Assembly (NCBI GenBank): GCA_963777625.1
Contig: CAVZRO010000003.1
Span: 1 to 64,000 of the forward strand
DNA: 64,000 bases
Source of the DNA: DATDIC01 sp963777625
Lineage (GTDB): Bacteria; Pseudomonadota; Alphaproteobacteria; Acetobacterales; Acetobacteraceae
Reading direction: 5' to 3'
Positions 46,595 to 54,593 of this stretch are shown piece after piece. Each line of letters starts with the position of its first letter. Positions within the stretch are counted from its first letter, which is position 1. The notes beneath the pieces are model-generated. The model worked only from the letters and a program-made list of their open reading frames with translations, searched no databases and had not been told where the DNA came from. A program made the position numbers and the translations under genes.

Positions 46595-46801
46595 GTGCCG
46601 AAGCCGACCGACTCGAAATCCCGTGAGCAACGTGAGGAATTGGCTCGCTCGATCGCGCAAGAAATCGTTGCCGCACAGCGTGCAGCGGCTTCCGCCGATG
46701 CTGCTGCGGCAACAGCGCCGATCACGCGGACGGATTTCGACAAGCTTAGTCCGGCAGCGGCGATGGCGCTGGTCCGCTCGGGCCGCCGCGTGGTCGACTG
46801 A
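46595..46801 (+). CDS. small element protein with ITRTDFDKLSP motif
   Basis: A 68-residue protein with a coiled helix (SREQREELARSIAQEIVAAQ) and a C-terminal motif ITRTDFDKLSPAAAMALVRS that resembles the C termini of small phage proteins. The GTG start has no good ribosome site. A strong AGGAG site lies before ATG 46555 in another frame, which reads MATQLYTPTTLTAGAEADRL before a stop. Dropping one base near 46613 would join the two, so this gene too may carry an indel. Confidence 0.5.
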   Translation: MPKPTDSKSREQREELARSIAQEIVAAQRAAASADAAAATAPITRTDFDKLSPAAAMALVRSGRRVVD

Positions 46802-46812
46802 CCCCACGAAAA

Positions 46813-46844
46813 ACCCCCGCCGCGGCAGCAACCGGGGCGGGGGT
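46813..46844. terminator. hairpin ACCCCCGCC/GGCGGGGGT
   Basis: A perfect nine-base stem at 46813-46821 and 46836-46844 sits 12 bases after the stop of the preceding gene. No T-run follows, so it could be a weak or Rho-assisted terminator, or an mRNA processing site. Confidence 0.45.
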
Positions 46845-46924
46845 GGAGTTCAGGATAGCTGTCAACGTTCACAGGAGCGCCGAATATATGCCGCCCTGCG
46901 GCTCGGCGCAAGAGGAAAATTACA

Positions 46925-47470
46925 GTGTTCATCAATAAAATTATCACGTCCACTACATTGCCACGACTGCGCCAGGCCGTCGCCGACGCCGGCCGTTTTA
47001 TGACCGAACGCGACGATGCCGAGCAATATTCCGCCGCATGGCGCGATGCCAACGACGGCTATCTGGACGCCACCTGGGCGGCCCGGGAAGCCGTCTGCGA
47101 TGAACTACTGCCAGCGTTGATCGGCGGCGCGTGGCGCTGCCCAACAGGACAGGCATGGCCCGCCGGAACGCCGAAAATACAGACCAAGTGGGCACTGTTG
47201 GACCACCCCCGGTTATACCGGCGGCCTGGCGCGACGCACCGCGCAAGCTGGGCGGGGTCCGCGCTGTGCGGCGAACCCTATCTCAACCCGATCGGCGCGT
47301 TGAATTGCGAAGGGCTGGCACTCGCCAGGCTGTTCGCGGAATGTGGCTGCTCGGTATGGCATAACCCGGAACTTAGCAGTTGGTATCCCGGGAAAACATC
47401 GTTGGTTCTGATCGCGCGCGGCATCAACGCCGACGCTGCGGCATCGCTTGGCTTCACGAAACTGGCCTGA
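46925..47470 (+). CDS. hypothetical element protein
   Basis: A 181-residue protein with a GTG start. The text includes LRQAVADAGRFMTERDDAEQ, WAAREAVCDELLPALIGGAW and ALNCEGLALARLFAECGCSV. It has five cysteines and several Trp, and looks like a compact cytoplasmic domain. I do not recognise the family. It precedes the replication genes. Confidence 0.6.
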   Translation: MFINKIITSTTLPRLRQAVADAGRFMTERDDAEQYSAAWRDANDGYLDATWAAREAVCDELLPALIGGAWRCPTGQAWPAGTPKIQTKWALLDHPRLYRRPGATHRASWAGSALCGEPYLNPIGALNCEGLALARLFAECGCSVWHNPELSSWYPGKTSLVLIARGINADAAASLGFTKLA

Positions 47471-47498
47471 ACCTGGCTCCAACAAAAGGAACACCGCT

Positions 47499-47816
47499 AT
47501 GCGTGAACTCGATTGCAGAATAAGGTTAACTTTCGTGCGCCGCTCCGGGCGCGGGTGCGACCGCCCGGTCATCTTGGTGATGCCATCGGCCTCCGGCCCA
47601 AGCTTCGGCCCGATGACCCCCGTCAAAATAGCGCCGGACACCGACATGCCCACAGAGCCGCAATGGGCCTTGATCCGGGCCTCCCTGGATGCCGGCGTGA
47701 TGGTGTCGCTCGTATGCGAGGGCCTGGATCACTCTCTGGATGTCCTGCGCGCCGTTGCCATTGAAACCGGTCGCGTAGATGACCCTGACCTGGTGCGTGC
47801 GAAGTCGGCGGCATGA
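47499..47816 (+). CDS. small hypothetical protein coupled to the primase gene
   Basis: A 105-residue protein with AAAAGGA before the ATG. It contains MPTEPQWALIRASLDAGVMV and LVCEGLDHSLDVLRAVAIET. Its stop overlaps the start of the primase-helicase gene by four bases (ATGA), so the two are probably translated together and may act together in replication. Confidence 0.65.
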   Translation: MRELDCRIRLTFVRRSGRGCDRPVILVMPSASGPSFGPMTPVKIAPDTDMPTEPQWALIRASLDAGVMVSLVCEGLDHSLDVLRAVAIETGRVDDPDLVRAKSAA

Positions 47817-50158
47817 GCGCGACAACCACAGAGACCACAGCGGCACTCGACCTGCGGCAGCGGCTTCTGGCGAACGGATACATGCCGCTCCCGGCAACCG
47901 GGAAGGGCGGACTGCCGAAGGGCTGGCCAAACCGTGCTCGCACTGCGGATGCAGTCAACCAACTGCATCGGACGCATGAGGGATACGACAACACCGGCAT
48001 CAGGTGCGACGGACTGGCCGCAATCGACATCGACATCCTGGATCCCGCCGTTGTCGAGTCCATCGAGCTGACGGCTCTGCTGTGGTTGGGCGTGTCTGAT
48101 CTGCGACGTGTCGGCCGGGCGCCGAAGAAACTGCTCTTGTTCCGATGCGCTGATTCCGCGCTGCGCAAAACTGCAACGCGCAAGTTCGTGCTCAACGGCG
48201 AGAAGGCGCAGGTGGAAATCCTGGCCGGCAACGGTACGCAGTTTGTTGCGTTCGGTATCCACCCCGGGACCGGGCGCCCATACACATGGGCAGATGCTAC
48301 GCCGGCAAACACGCCGGTTGCCGACCTGCTGGTGGTGACGGCGGATGCGCTGCGCACGTTCCGGGCGGAGTGCGAGCAGATCATCATCGCCGCAGGTGGC
48401 GTGCCGGAGAAGGCCGCAGCGTCGGAGTCCACCGGCGGCGAACACCAGCCTTCTGCGCACGGCCCAGAGGCACCGCTGGAGGATATAGCCGCCGCTCTGG
48501 AAGTGGTACCGAACGATTGCGACTGGGATGGCTGGACCCGTATCGGCATGGCGGTGTGGCGCGCCAGCGGTGGCAGTGAAGATGGATTCGATCTGTTCAA
48601 CGCCTGGTCCGAAAAGAACGTCGCATATGACCCGGACGTGACACGCAAGCGCTGGAACGAGATCACCGGATCACCGCCTGTCACCATCGGCGCCGGCTCA
48701 CTGTTCCACGCCGCGAGGGAGGCGTCTCCCGGATTCCGCCGACCGAGTGATGGGGAGCCGGGTTCAGAGTTTTCCGCGGTGCCGTTGCCGCCGGATGCCG
48801 CGCCGGAGGGCGAGAGCAAGCGCGACGTAATCGACTACTTCAACGACCGATACATGGTGGTCAACGAAGCTGGCAAGGCGATCATCTACGCCCCCAAGTT
48901 CGATCCCATGCTGAACCGGCACTACAACGACCACCTGGCGATGGCGGACCTGCGGGCTCTGTATATGAACCGCAGCGTTCGCGTCGGTAAGGATGCGGAC
49001 GGGAATGCGACCTACAAGCCGGCGGCGGAGGTGTGGCTGCGCAGCCCGCGGCGACGTCAATTCATCGACGGCGTTAAGTTCGATCCGTCCGGCACAACAG
49101 AACCGGGAGTGCTCAACCTTTGGCGCGGATTCTCCGTTGAGGCCGCGCCGGGTGACTGGTCGCTGATGCGCGAGCACATCGAGCAGATCATCTGCGACGG
49201 TGACCCGGTGCGCATCAAATACCTCCTGGGCTGGCTTGCCCGCATGGTGCAACAGCCCGGCAAGCAGGGTGAGACTGCCGTCGTGATGCGAGGGTTGGAG
49301 GGTTGTGGGAAGGGCACCCTGCCGCGCGCGCTGATGAAGATGCTGGGGCAGCACGGGCTTGCGGTATCCAACGCGAAGCACTTGGTCGGCAACTTCAACG
49401 GGCACTTGCGGGACTGCGTTCTGCTGTTCGCCGATGAAGCGTTCTTCGCTGGCGACCGGCAGCACGTCGGGGTGCTGAAGTCTATCATCACCGAGCCGCA
49501 TCTGACGATCGAAGCCAAATTCGCCAACGCAACTCCGGCGCCGAACATGCTTCACGTGATGATGGCAAGCAACAACAACTGGGTGGTACCGGCATCCGTA
49601 GAAGCCCGGCGGTTTTTCGTGCTGGACGTGCCGACCACGAAAATCGGCGACCACGCGTATTTCGGGGCGATCTGGGAGCAGATGGATGCCGGCGGCTACG
49701 GCGCGATGCTGCATGATCTGCTGACGATGGACCTGACCGGGTTCAACGTCCGCAGCGTCCCGGTGACTGCCGGGCTCCAGGAGCAGAAGAAGTTGAGCCT
49801 GCCAACTGCCGAAGCGTGGTGGCTGGACGTGCTGCTGCGGGGATACGTAGGCCCGCGGGAAGGAGCCTGGCGCGAGAAGGCTACCACCGGAGAATTGTTC
49901 ACAGACTACGGACTGTTCGCCGACAAGCGCCATGACCGCCACCCGCTGACCCGGGAGGACTTCGGTAAATTCATGGTCCGGATGGGAGGGAAGCAGGTCC
50001 AGCTTGGGCCCAGGCGGGCACACGGTTACCGGCTTGGGCTGTTGGCAGGGGCGCGGGAGGACTTCGCACGGATCACCGGGCTGTCAGTCGAATGGGGCGA
50101 CGACCCTAACGCAGAAATGGTGGAGGACGACGACCCCAGGCTGACTGACCTTCTATAG
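47813..50158 (+). CDS. primase-polymerase/SF3-like helicase replication protein
   Basis: A 781-residue replication protein. Residues about 10-190 are an archaeo-eukaryotic primase/polymerase (prim-pol) domain: the metal ligands Asp72-x-Asp74 in AAIDIDILD and VEILAGNGTQFVAFGIHPGTG. Residues 225-305 match a PriCT_2 linker (WDGWTRIGMAVWRASGG). Residues 435-640 are a DUF5906-type ATPase: Walker A GLEGCGKGT (494-502), Walker B LLFADEAFF (537-545) and sensor MMASNNNW. This plan is shared with NrS-1-like phage polymerases and island replication proteins. It lies directly upstream of the iteron region, its likely target. Confidence 0.9.
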   Translation: MSATTTETTAALDLRQRLLANGYMPLPATGKGGLPKGWPNRARTADAVNQLHRTHEGYDNTGIRCDGLAAIDIDILDPAVVESIELTALLWLGVSDLRRVGRAPKKLLLFRCADSALRKTATRKFVLNGEKAQVEILAGNGTQFVAFGIHPGTGRPYTWADATPANTPVADLLVVTADALRTFRAECEQIIIAAGGVPEKAAASESTGGEHQPSAHGPEAPLEDIAAALEVVPNDCDWDGWTRIGMAVWRASGGSEDGFDLFNAWSEKNVAYDPDVTRKRWNEITGSPPVTIGAGSLFHAAREASPGFRRPSDGEPGSEFSAVPLPPDAAPEGESKRDVIDYFNDRYMVVNEAGKAIIYAPKFDPMLNRHYNDHLAMADLRALYMNRSVRVGKDADGNATYKPAAEVWLRSPRRRQFIDGVKFDPSGTTEPGVLNLWRGFSVEAAPGDWSLMREHIEQIICDGDPVRIKYLLGWLARMVQQPGKQGETAVVMRGLEGCGKGTLPRALMKMLGQHGLAVSNAKHLVGNFNGHLRDCVLLFADEAFFAGDRQHVGVLKSIITEPHLTIEAKFANATPAPNMLHVMMASNNNWVVPASVEARRFFVLDVPTTKIGDHAYFGAIWEQMDAGGYGAMLHDLLTMDLTGFNVRSVPVTAGLQEQKKLSLPTAEAWWLDVLLRGYVGPREGAWREKATTGELFTDYGLFADKRHDRHPLTREDFGKFMVRMGGKQVQLGPRRAHGYRLGLLAGAREDFARITGLSVEWGDDPNAEMVEDDDPRLTDLL

Positions 50159-50167
50159 CTTGGGTGA

Positions 50168-50443
50168 CTCACGGGTGGGGGTGGGGGATTTGCCCCACCC
50201 GTGAGCGAAAACCCTTGTTGTTATCTACAAACTCACGGGTGTGGGGGGGATAAGCGGGATATTCGACAAAAATTGCCCGGAGATTTTTCCACCCCCGGTT
50301 CCGTCGCACGTGCGGCTTGTTGGCCTCCTATGGCCGGATTTTCTCTATATATTCTATTCCTCCTGTGAGTCCCGTGAGTCCCGTGAGTTTGTAGATAACA
50401 ACAGGGAGTTTTCGCTCACGGGTATACCCACCCCACCCGTGAG
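50168..50443. other. candidate replication origin: CTCACGGG iterons and a long inverted repeat
   Basis: The octamer CTCACGGG or its complement occurs seven times: 50168-50175 (+), 50198-50205 (-), 50232-50239 (+), 50371-50378 (-), 50380-50387 (-), 50415-50422 (+) and 50436-50443 (-). A one-mismatch copy lies at 50362-50369. Two arms of about 43 bases, 50197-50239 and 50380-50423, are inverted copies with one indel. The centre near 50340-50360 is AT-rich (TTCTCTATATATTCTATT). Iterons, a dyad and an AT-rich stretch just after the replication gene are what an origin looks like. Confidence 0.7.
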
Positions 50444-50538
50444 GGGGGTGAGTTTTCCTGGCCACCCCTGCGACCGATGACTTCCGACGCGCGCCCGGTG
50501 TCGGCGCGCATCAACCTCAAGCTGATGGAATCCCAACG

Positions 50539-51081
50539 ATGCCGACAATTTCCGCGCCGTTCGTCTGGCGCGCCCCGAGCAGCACCCAGCCGCGGAACCG
50601 ACCGCGTGTGATCTGCTCAGAATGCGGGGGCCGCGTAGGCCCTCACGCCTACCTCACGATCCTCGATGCCTATCGCGGTTCGCCGCGCCCGGTGATCATG
50701 TGTGATGCGACGGATGTCGCACATGATCCGTCCGGGTCCTATTCGCTGGAGCTGCATGCCGGCAACCCTGCGGACACAGCAGAACTCGCTGTGGCATCTG
50801 GGCACGAAAGACTGGGCACGCGGCATCCTCGGCGAGTGCGGGGCTCTCATCGCTATATGGTGGGCATCGATGAGCACCCCGCCTGGCGCAAGGCGATGAA
50901 CCACACCGAAACCCGCATGATCGCCGCAATAGACCGCCGACGAACCCGCCCCCGGCCGGCCGATGAACTGCGCCGACCCGACCGCATGGAACCGAGCATC
51001 CCGCTGTCTGCCCGCGATGCTGCTGAACGCGCATGGCGTGCGATCACCAGCCCGACCACCAATCAGGAGACCAAGCCATGA
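50539..51081 (+). CDS. hypothetical element protein with a CxxC pair
   Basis: A 180-residue protein. Cys25 and Cys28 in VICSECGGRVGPHAYL may form half of a zinc site. The middle includes SYSLELHAGNPADTAELAV. A second frame inside it (50702-50899) reads SLWHLGTKDWARGILGECGA, also protein-like, so the exact frame in the middle is not certain. Its stop overlaps the next start. Confidence 0.5.
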   Translation: MPTISAPFVWRAPSSTQPRNRPRVICSECGGRVGPHAYLTILDAYRGSPRPVIMCDATDVAHDPSGSYSLELHAGNPADTAELAVASGHERLGTRHPRRVRGSHRYMVGIDEHPAWRKAMNHTETRMIAAIDRRRTRPRPADELRRPDRMEPSIPLSARDAAERAWRAITSPTTNQETKP

Positions 51082-51350
51082 CCACCGTCACAATCGACAC
51101 CGCCTTCAGCGCATTTGACCAAGCCGAGGCCGACATCTTCGACGCAATCCGCGCCGCGAACATCGCGGTCGGCCGCCGCCTCCCGGCCGAGCCGTACCAA
51201 CTGGCCCTTGCTAAAGCACGCGCCCGCATGGCCGCCGCGGTGACCTTGATCGAAGCGACGGGCTCCAAAGCGCCGGCACCGTTCCAGCGGGATCGTGGCA
51301 GACCGACAAACGCGGTCAAAGAAGGCCGGTATCGACTGCCGGTCGGCTGA
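51078..51350 (+). CDS. small hypothetical element protein
   Basis: A 90-residue protein with CAGGAGA before ATG 51078, overlapping the previous stop. It is helical (AFDQAEADIFDAIRAANIAV, LALAKARARMAAAVTLIEA) with a basic tail QRDRGRPTNAVKEGRYRL. It may bind nucleic acid, but nothing specific is recognised. Confidence 0.6.
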   Translation: MTTVTIDTAFSAFDQAEADIFDAIRAANIAVGRRLPAEPYQLALAKARARMAAAVTLIEATGSKAPAPFQRDRGRPTNAVKEGRYRLPVG

Positions 51351-51688
51351 GCGGCCCGACGGTAGGATCACGCCACGCTGTGCTCAAAAACCGGCCGATC
51401 TGATTAAAATATTCTCCGCATCGCCGTGGATGGAGAAATATATTCTCCACCGCACGGCCAGGACCGACCCTGGAATCGAGCCCGACCCGCTGGCGACCCG
51501 CCCCCCGCCTCCCGGGACGATGCCCGGCACCATACCCAGCCCGGCCCATACCGAAAACCTACCGGAAACATCACTCGCAACGCCTACTGCTGACGTGCAT
51601 CGCTTCCGCAACGAACAGCCATACGGAAAACTATTGATTCCCGTATGGGGAAAGTCTATCTGATCGGGCGGAAGCGGAGACGAACGCG
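51351..51688. other. intergenic region upstream of the resolvase
   Basis: A 338-base stretch with no convincing gene. It carries the palindrome at 51432-51448 and a half-site at 51408-51417 in an AT-rich patch, likely a promoter and operator. The rest is Pro-codon-rich text without a start. Confidence 0.4.
51432..51448. promoter_or_regulatory. operator-like palindrome GGAGAAATATATTCTCC
   Basis: The 17-base near-perfect palindrome has arms GGAGAA and TTCTCC around an ATATA core. A second half-site, AATATTCTCC, lies at 51408-51417, 24 bases upstream. Symmetric AT-cored sites of this size bind dimeric repressors. It could control the resolvase gene 240 bases downstream or the gene before it. 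Confidence 0.5.
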
Positions 51689-52290
51689 ATGAAGGCGAAG
51701 CGGGCGGGGCTGTATATCCGGGTCAGCACGGACGGGCAGACGGTCGAAAACCAGCGCCTGGCCCTGCAAACCGTGGCCGAGCGGCGGGGCTGGGAGATCG
51801 TCCAGACCTACAGCGACTGCGGTATTTCCGGGGCCAAGGGCCGGGATGAGCGACCCGGGTTCGACACGATGCTGCGGGATGCCGGCCGCCGGCGCTTCGA
51901 TCTGCTGATGGTCTGGTCCATGACCGCTTGGGCCGGTCCACAGCGGCCGTTTCCGCGGCCCTGGAGGAACTGCAAGCGGCCGGAGTGGCGATCTACGCGG
52001 ACCGGGAGGGCATGGACGCCACCACCCCGCACGGCAGGGCAATGCTGCAAATGGCTGCCGTGTTCGCGGAGCTGGAGCGGGGCATGCTTCGAGAACGCGT
52101 CAATGCTGGCCTGGCGAGGGCCAGGGCGGCAGGGAAGCAGCTCGGCAGGCCGAAGGTCGGTACCGACGTGGAAGCCGCTGTAGCGGCCCGGCTGATGGCT
52201 GGCGTGGGCATCCTGAAGGTGGCGCGCGAGCTGGGCGTTGGCGTGTCCACGGTGCAGCAAATCAAGGGCGAGATGGCTCCGGCAGCCTAA
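51689..52290 (+). pseudogene. serine resolvase/invertase, frameshifted
   Basis: The 5' frame reads MKAKRAGLYIRVSTDGQTVE (catalytic Ser in YIRVSTDGQ), GWEIVQTYSDCGISGAKGRD and RRFDLLMVWSM. The continuing frame reads GRSTAAVSAALEELQAAGVA, HGRAMLQMAAVFAELERGML and the C-terminal HTH (LMAGVGILKVARELGVGVST). The break is at CCATGACCGC (about 51915-51918), where one G of the expected ATGGACCGC (Met-Asp-Arg) is missing. Repaired, it is a normal small resolvase of about 200 residues. As read it is inactive. Confidence 0.85.
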
Positions 52291-52440
52291 TGATAGGAAT
52301 CGCCCAAAACAGCCCTAAACCGGGACCTAATCATAGCCCGGTTGAGGCTATAACTAAGGATTTCCCAGCCAGCGGTTCAGGCTGTTCAATCGTTGTAGTG
52401 CCTGCCTGAGAGTTAATCTATTGAAAAGGAGTAACGGATT

Positions 52441-52836
52441 ATGGAGAACGACATGCCTACCGCTGCCCGGCGATCTGGCCGTGGTGGCGTTCGCCCTGGT
52501 GCTGGTCGACCCCGCGGGATCAAGAATGATGCATCACCGGAAGCCGTCGCCCGCCGCGCTGCCACGAAGGCGCGCCGCATGGCCAAGCGCGCGGCACGTG
52601 GCATGACCAAGCCCGTCAAGCCGCCGGGACCTGGCCGAGGTGGAGCGCGCCCCGGGTCCGGCCGCAAGCCCACCTGGATGAGCCCGCGCGCGCTGGAGAC
52701 GAAGGCGACGCGGCTGATGGCCGAGGCAACACGCCTGCTTACCCGTGCTGCGGAACTGCGCCACGGCGACACGTCGCCGCACACGTCCGCCCGGCCCGTG
52801 CGCGCGAGCGTGACAGGTGCGACGGCAACGGACTGA
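52441..52836 (+). CDS. basic protein with two GG-x-RPG-x-GR motifs
   Basis: A 131-residue, strongly basic protein. GRGGVRPGAGRPRG and GRGGARPGSGRKP are two copies of the GGxRPGAGRP motif seen at the N terminus of many phage and island DNA-associated proteins, similar to AT-hook-like tails. Between them lies RRAATKARRMAKRAARGM. It probably binds DNA or RNA. It follows the resolvase gene and has an AAAGGAG site in front. Confidence 0.65.
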   Translation: MENDMPTAARRSGRGGVRPGAGRPRGIKNDASPEAVARRAATKARRMAKRAARGMTKPVKPPGPGRGGARPGSGRKPTWMSPRALETKATRLMAEATRLLTRAAELRHGDTSPHTSARPVRASVTGATATD

Positions 52837-53208
52837 GCAATCGGCGCCCGGAACCCAGCACTGCCGCACAGCCTCGCCATTTGGGCTGTGCGGCGGTACT
52901 GCTGCACGGCGGCGGGTCAGCCGGCGGGTGAGTAGCGCGGAATCTCCGCGCCACTGCCGCCCGGCGACGGATCCCCCAGACCGGTCCAGCCCGATGGTTC
53001 CATCTGCCGATGGTGATGTCGTCATACGTAACTATATGTCGTAACATAGTGAACCACCCCCCTTTAATCCACAGCAGCGCCCCGCCCGCGTGCGGAGCAA
53101 CATGAGTTCCCGGCCGATTTCCCCCACACGCCAAACGGCGACCCTGCAAAAAATTTGCAGGCCGTATTCGATTTCCCACCGCAACGCCAAGCGACACGGC
53201 GTCTGTGT
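52837..53208. other. gene-free stretch with inverted repeats
   Basis: A 372-base gap. It holds a dyad TATGTCGTAACATA (53034-53047) and the inverted repeat CCTGCAAA/TTTGCAGG at 53143-53161. It may carry transcription ends for the convergent genes on either side. No coding frame was accepted. Confidence 0.4.
53143..53161. promoter_or_regulatory. inverted repeat CCTGCAAA-AAA-TTTGCAGG
   Basis: Perfect eight-base arms around AAA. It lies 48 bases beyond the stop of the leftward gene at 53209, so it could be that gene's terminator. It could also be an operator. No long T-run follows on either strand. Confidence 0.45.
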
Positions 53209-53560
53209 CTAGTCAGGCTCGACGAAGTCCACAATGGTTGCGACGTGACTGCTCAGTTTCTTGAATTTATTGAAGTTGTCCTGGTGCCATTCGTCTCCCG
53301 CAATCAAGTATTTAAGTAGGGGTTTTCTCGCCTCTACTATCTTACGACTTTCGGCTTTGTCTTTTGGGTCAAGACCTAAATTGTCGCTTTCAATGTCGTC
53401 TATATATGTCAATCGGGCGCCCTGGTATTTATCCCAATCCTTTCAGGTGCGCGTCGAACGTCTCCTTGAGATTCTTCCTGGCTTTGTCAAATTCGTCCCA
53501 AGACTTACCCAAGGCATCAAAGTGGCCCGGCAGATGGACGTGCCGAAGTAATATTTTTTC
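53209..53560 (-). pseudogene. AT-richer hypothetical protein split by a frameshift
   Basis: The reverse strand reads LLRHVHLPGHFDALGKSW, DEFDKARKNLKETFDAHLKG up to a stop at 53429-53431. In the next frame it continues DKYQGARLTYIDDIESDN to AGDEWHQDNFNKFKKLSS and ends at 53209. Removing one G of the GGG near 53432-53436 fuses them into a charged, soluble protein of about 110 residues. No start codon is clear at the 5' end, which abuts the palindrome at 53562. The composition is distinct from its neighbours. I do not recognise the family. Confidence 0.55.
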
Positions 53561-53561
53561 C

Positions 53562-53578
53562 GTATCCCGCCGGGATAC
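53562..53578. promoter_or_regulatory. palindromic operator GTATCCCGCCGGGATAC (site 1)
   Basis: A perfect 17-base palindrome, arms GTATCCCG and CGGGATAC around a central C. A second copy with central G lies 70 bases to the right. The pair lies between a leftward and a rightward gene, so a repressor bound to both could control divergent promoters. Confidence 0.7.
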
Positions 53579-53631
53579 AGTTTAACTTCCCGGCCTATTA
53601 AGTATTACTGTATCTCTGTATTGTGCCTGTT

Positions 53632-53648
53632 GTATCCCGGCGGGATAC
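53632..53648. promoter_or_regulatory. palindromic operator GTATCCCGGCGGGATAC (site 2)
   Basis: Same palindrome as site 1 except for the central base, and both are followed by AG. The 53-base spacer contains AT-rich text (CTATTAAGTATTACTGTATCTC) suited to a promoter. The distance between centres is 70 bases. Confidence 0.7.
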
Positions 53649-53825
53649 AGGTATTTGACGTGTGGTGGGCTGCCTGCGGGGAATGCTGTTAATTACGGAG
53701 AGTTAATTTGCCTTTACTCTGCGGTCGCGCTTTCGTGTGCGCCGGCGCCCGGCAATTCCGCCGAGGCGGCCTGCCCAGGGACGGAACCCCTGGACAGGCC
53801 CGGCGCCAGACATGGGAGAAGAGAT

Positions 53826-54149
53826 ATGTCCAGCACCACCGTTGACCATAACACACCGAACCCGCAGGCGGTTGCTGCCTGCGACGCTATCTGTGCGGCC
53901 GCCTATGCCCTGAGGCTCGCGATCGCCAACCTGCGCCGGCATATCGCCCCACCCGAGCCCCAGGAGCCCATCACGTTGAAATCGTTAGGACGCCCGCGTT
54001 TGGAGACAGCGTTCCGAGAGATATCCAAGCAGCGCGGTTTAGTATGGGCCCGTGGCGCCGTCGGCGACGCCAAGACGCTGCCCAACATGACTGACGACGC
54101 TATCCGCGCGGCCCTGGTCGGGGTTGACCTGACGAAGATATTCACGTGA
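53826..54149 (+). CDS. small element protein, paralogue A of a tandem pair
   Basis: A 107-residue protein starting MSSTTVDHNTPNPQ with a GGGAGAAG site. It contains ACDAICAAAYALRLAIANLR, LETAFREISKQRG and the C-terminal DDAIRAALVGVDLTKIF. The downstream gene repeats the same three blocks with a shorter centre, so the two arose by duplication. It lies under the control region with the paired palindromes. Function is unknown; the size and helices suggest a protein-binding or DNA-binding regulator. Confidence 0.65.
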   Translation: MSSTTVDHNTPNPQAVAACDAICAAAYALRLAIANLRRHIAPPEPQEPITLKSLGRPRLETAFREISKQRGLVWARGAVGDAKTLPNMTDDAIRAALVGVDLTKIFT

Positions 54150-54379
54150 GCGAGACCCAGACTGCCAACACGGAAACCCTCGATGCATGCGACGCACTCA
54201 GTCAGGCCGCCTACGCGCTGATGCGCGGGATCAGCCTAGAGATGGCGTTCGGGGAGCTATCCAGGCAGCGCCGCGGCGGGGCAAGTTGGGCTGCCATTAT
54301 GCGCCGGCGCCACATGACTGACGACGAGCTCCGCGCCGCCCTGGCCGGGGTTGACCTTACCACTGTGCTGTTGCCGTAA
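54146..54379 (+). CDS. small element protein, paralogue B of a tandem pair
   Basis: A 77-residue protein with a GTG start that overlaps the stop of paralogue A. The blocks ACDALSQAAYALMRGIS, EMAFGELSRQRR and DDELRAALAGVDLTTVL match paralogue A, while about 30 middle residues are absent. Overlapping starts and shared ancestry suggest that the two products work together, perhaps as a heterodimer. Confidence 0.65.
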   Translation: MSETQTANTETLDACDALSQAAYALMRGISLEMAFGELSRQRRGGASWAAIMRRRHMTDDELRAALAGVDLTTVLLP

Positions 54380-54593
54380 ACCCGATCGGCGGCCGGCCGC
54401 CAGCGTCCCGGAGTGTCCTGGCGCAAGACGTGATACAGACTGCGATACGGCATAGCAGGGCAGGCGGCCGGGCCAGGGCGCGTATATTCCCCGGCCCGGC
54501 CTCGCCCGAGCTGTCATTGGGTGAGTGGCCCGGACTGGCATGGATAATAGTGCGTCGCACTCCGGCCGGCACCCCCCTTGCGTTACGCCTCCC

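Larger units (their letters stand above)
42026..54379 (+). mobile_element. integrative element with its own replication module, inserted at tRNA-Ser
   Basis: Integrase next to tRNA-Ser, AlpA-like and second HTH proteins, a primase-polymerase/helicase, an iteron region, a serine resolvase and about ten small orphan genes occupy this stretch. None is a phage structural gene. The content fits a phage satellite or replicating island. The left edge is supported by the tRNA. The right edge is a guess, set after the last small paralogous gene, and it could extend to about 59.2 kb. Confidence 0.65.

Noticed and set aside
50702..50899. Alternative frame inside the 50539-51081 gene (SLWHLGTKDWARGILGE)
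   Set aside because: It is plausible in part, but the outer frame is longer, has overlapping starts with its neighbour and a CxxC pair. It could indicate an indel pair, which cannot be resolved here.
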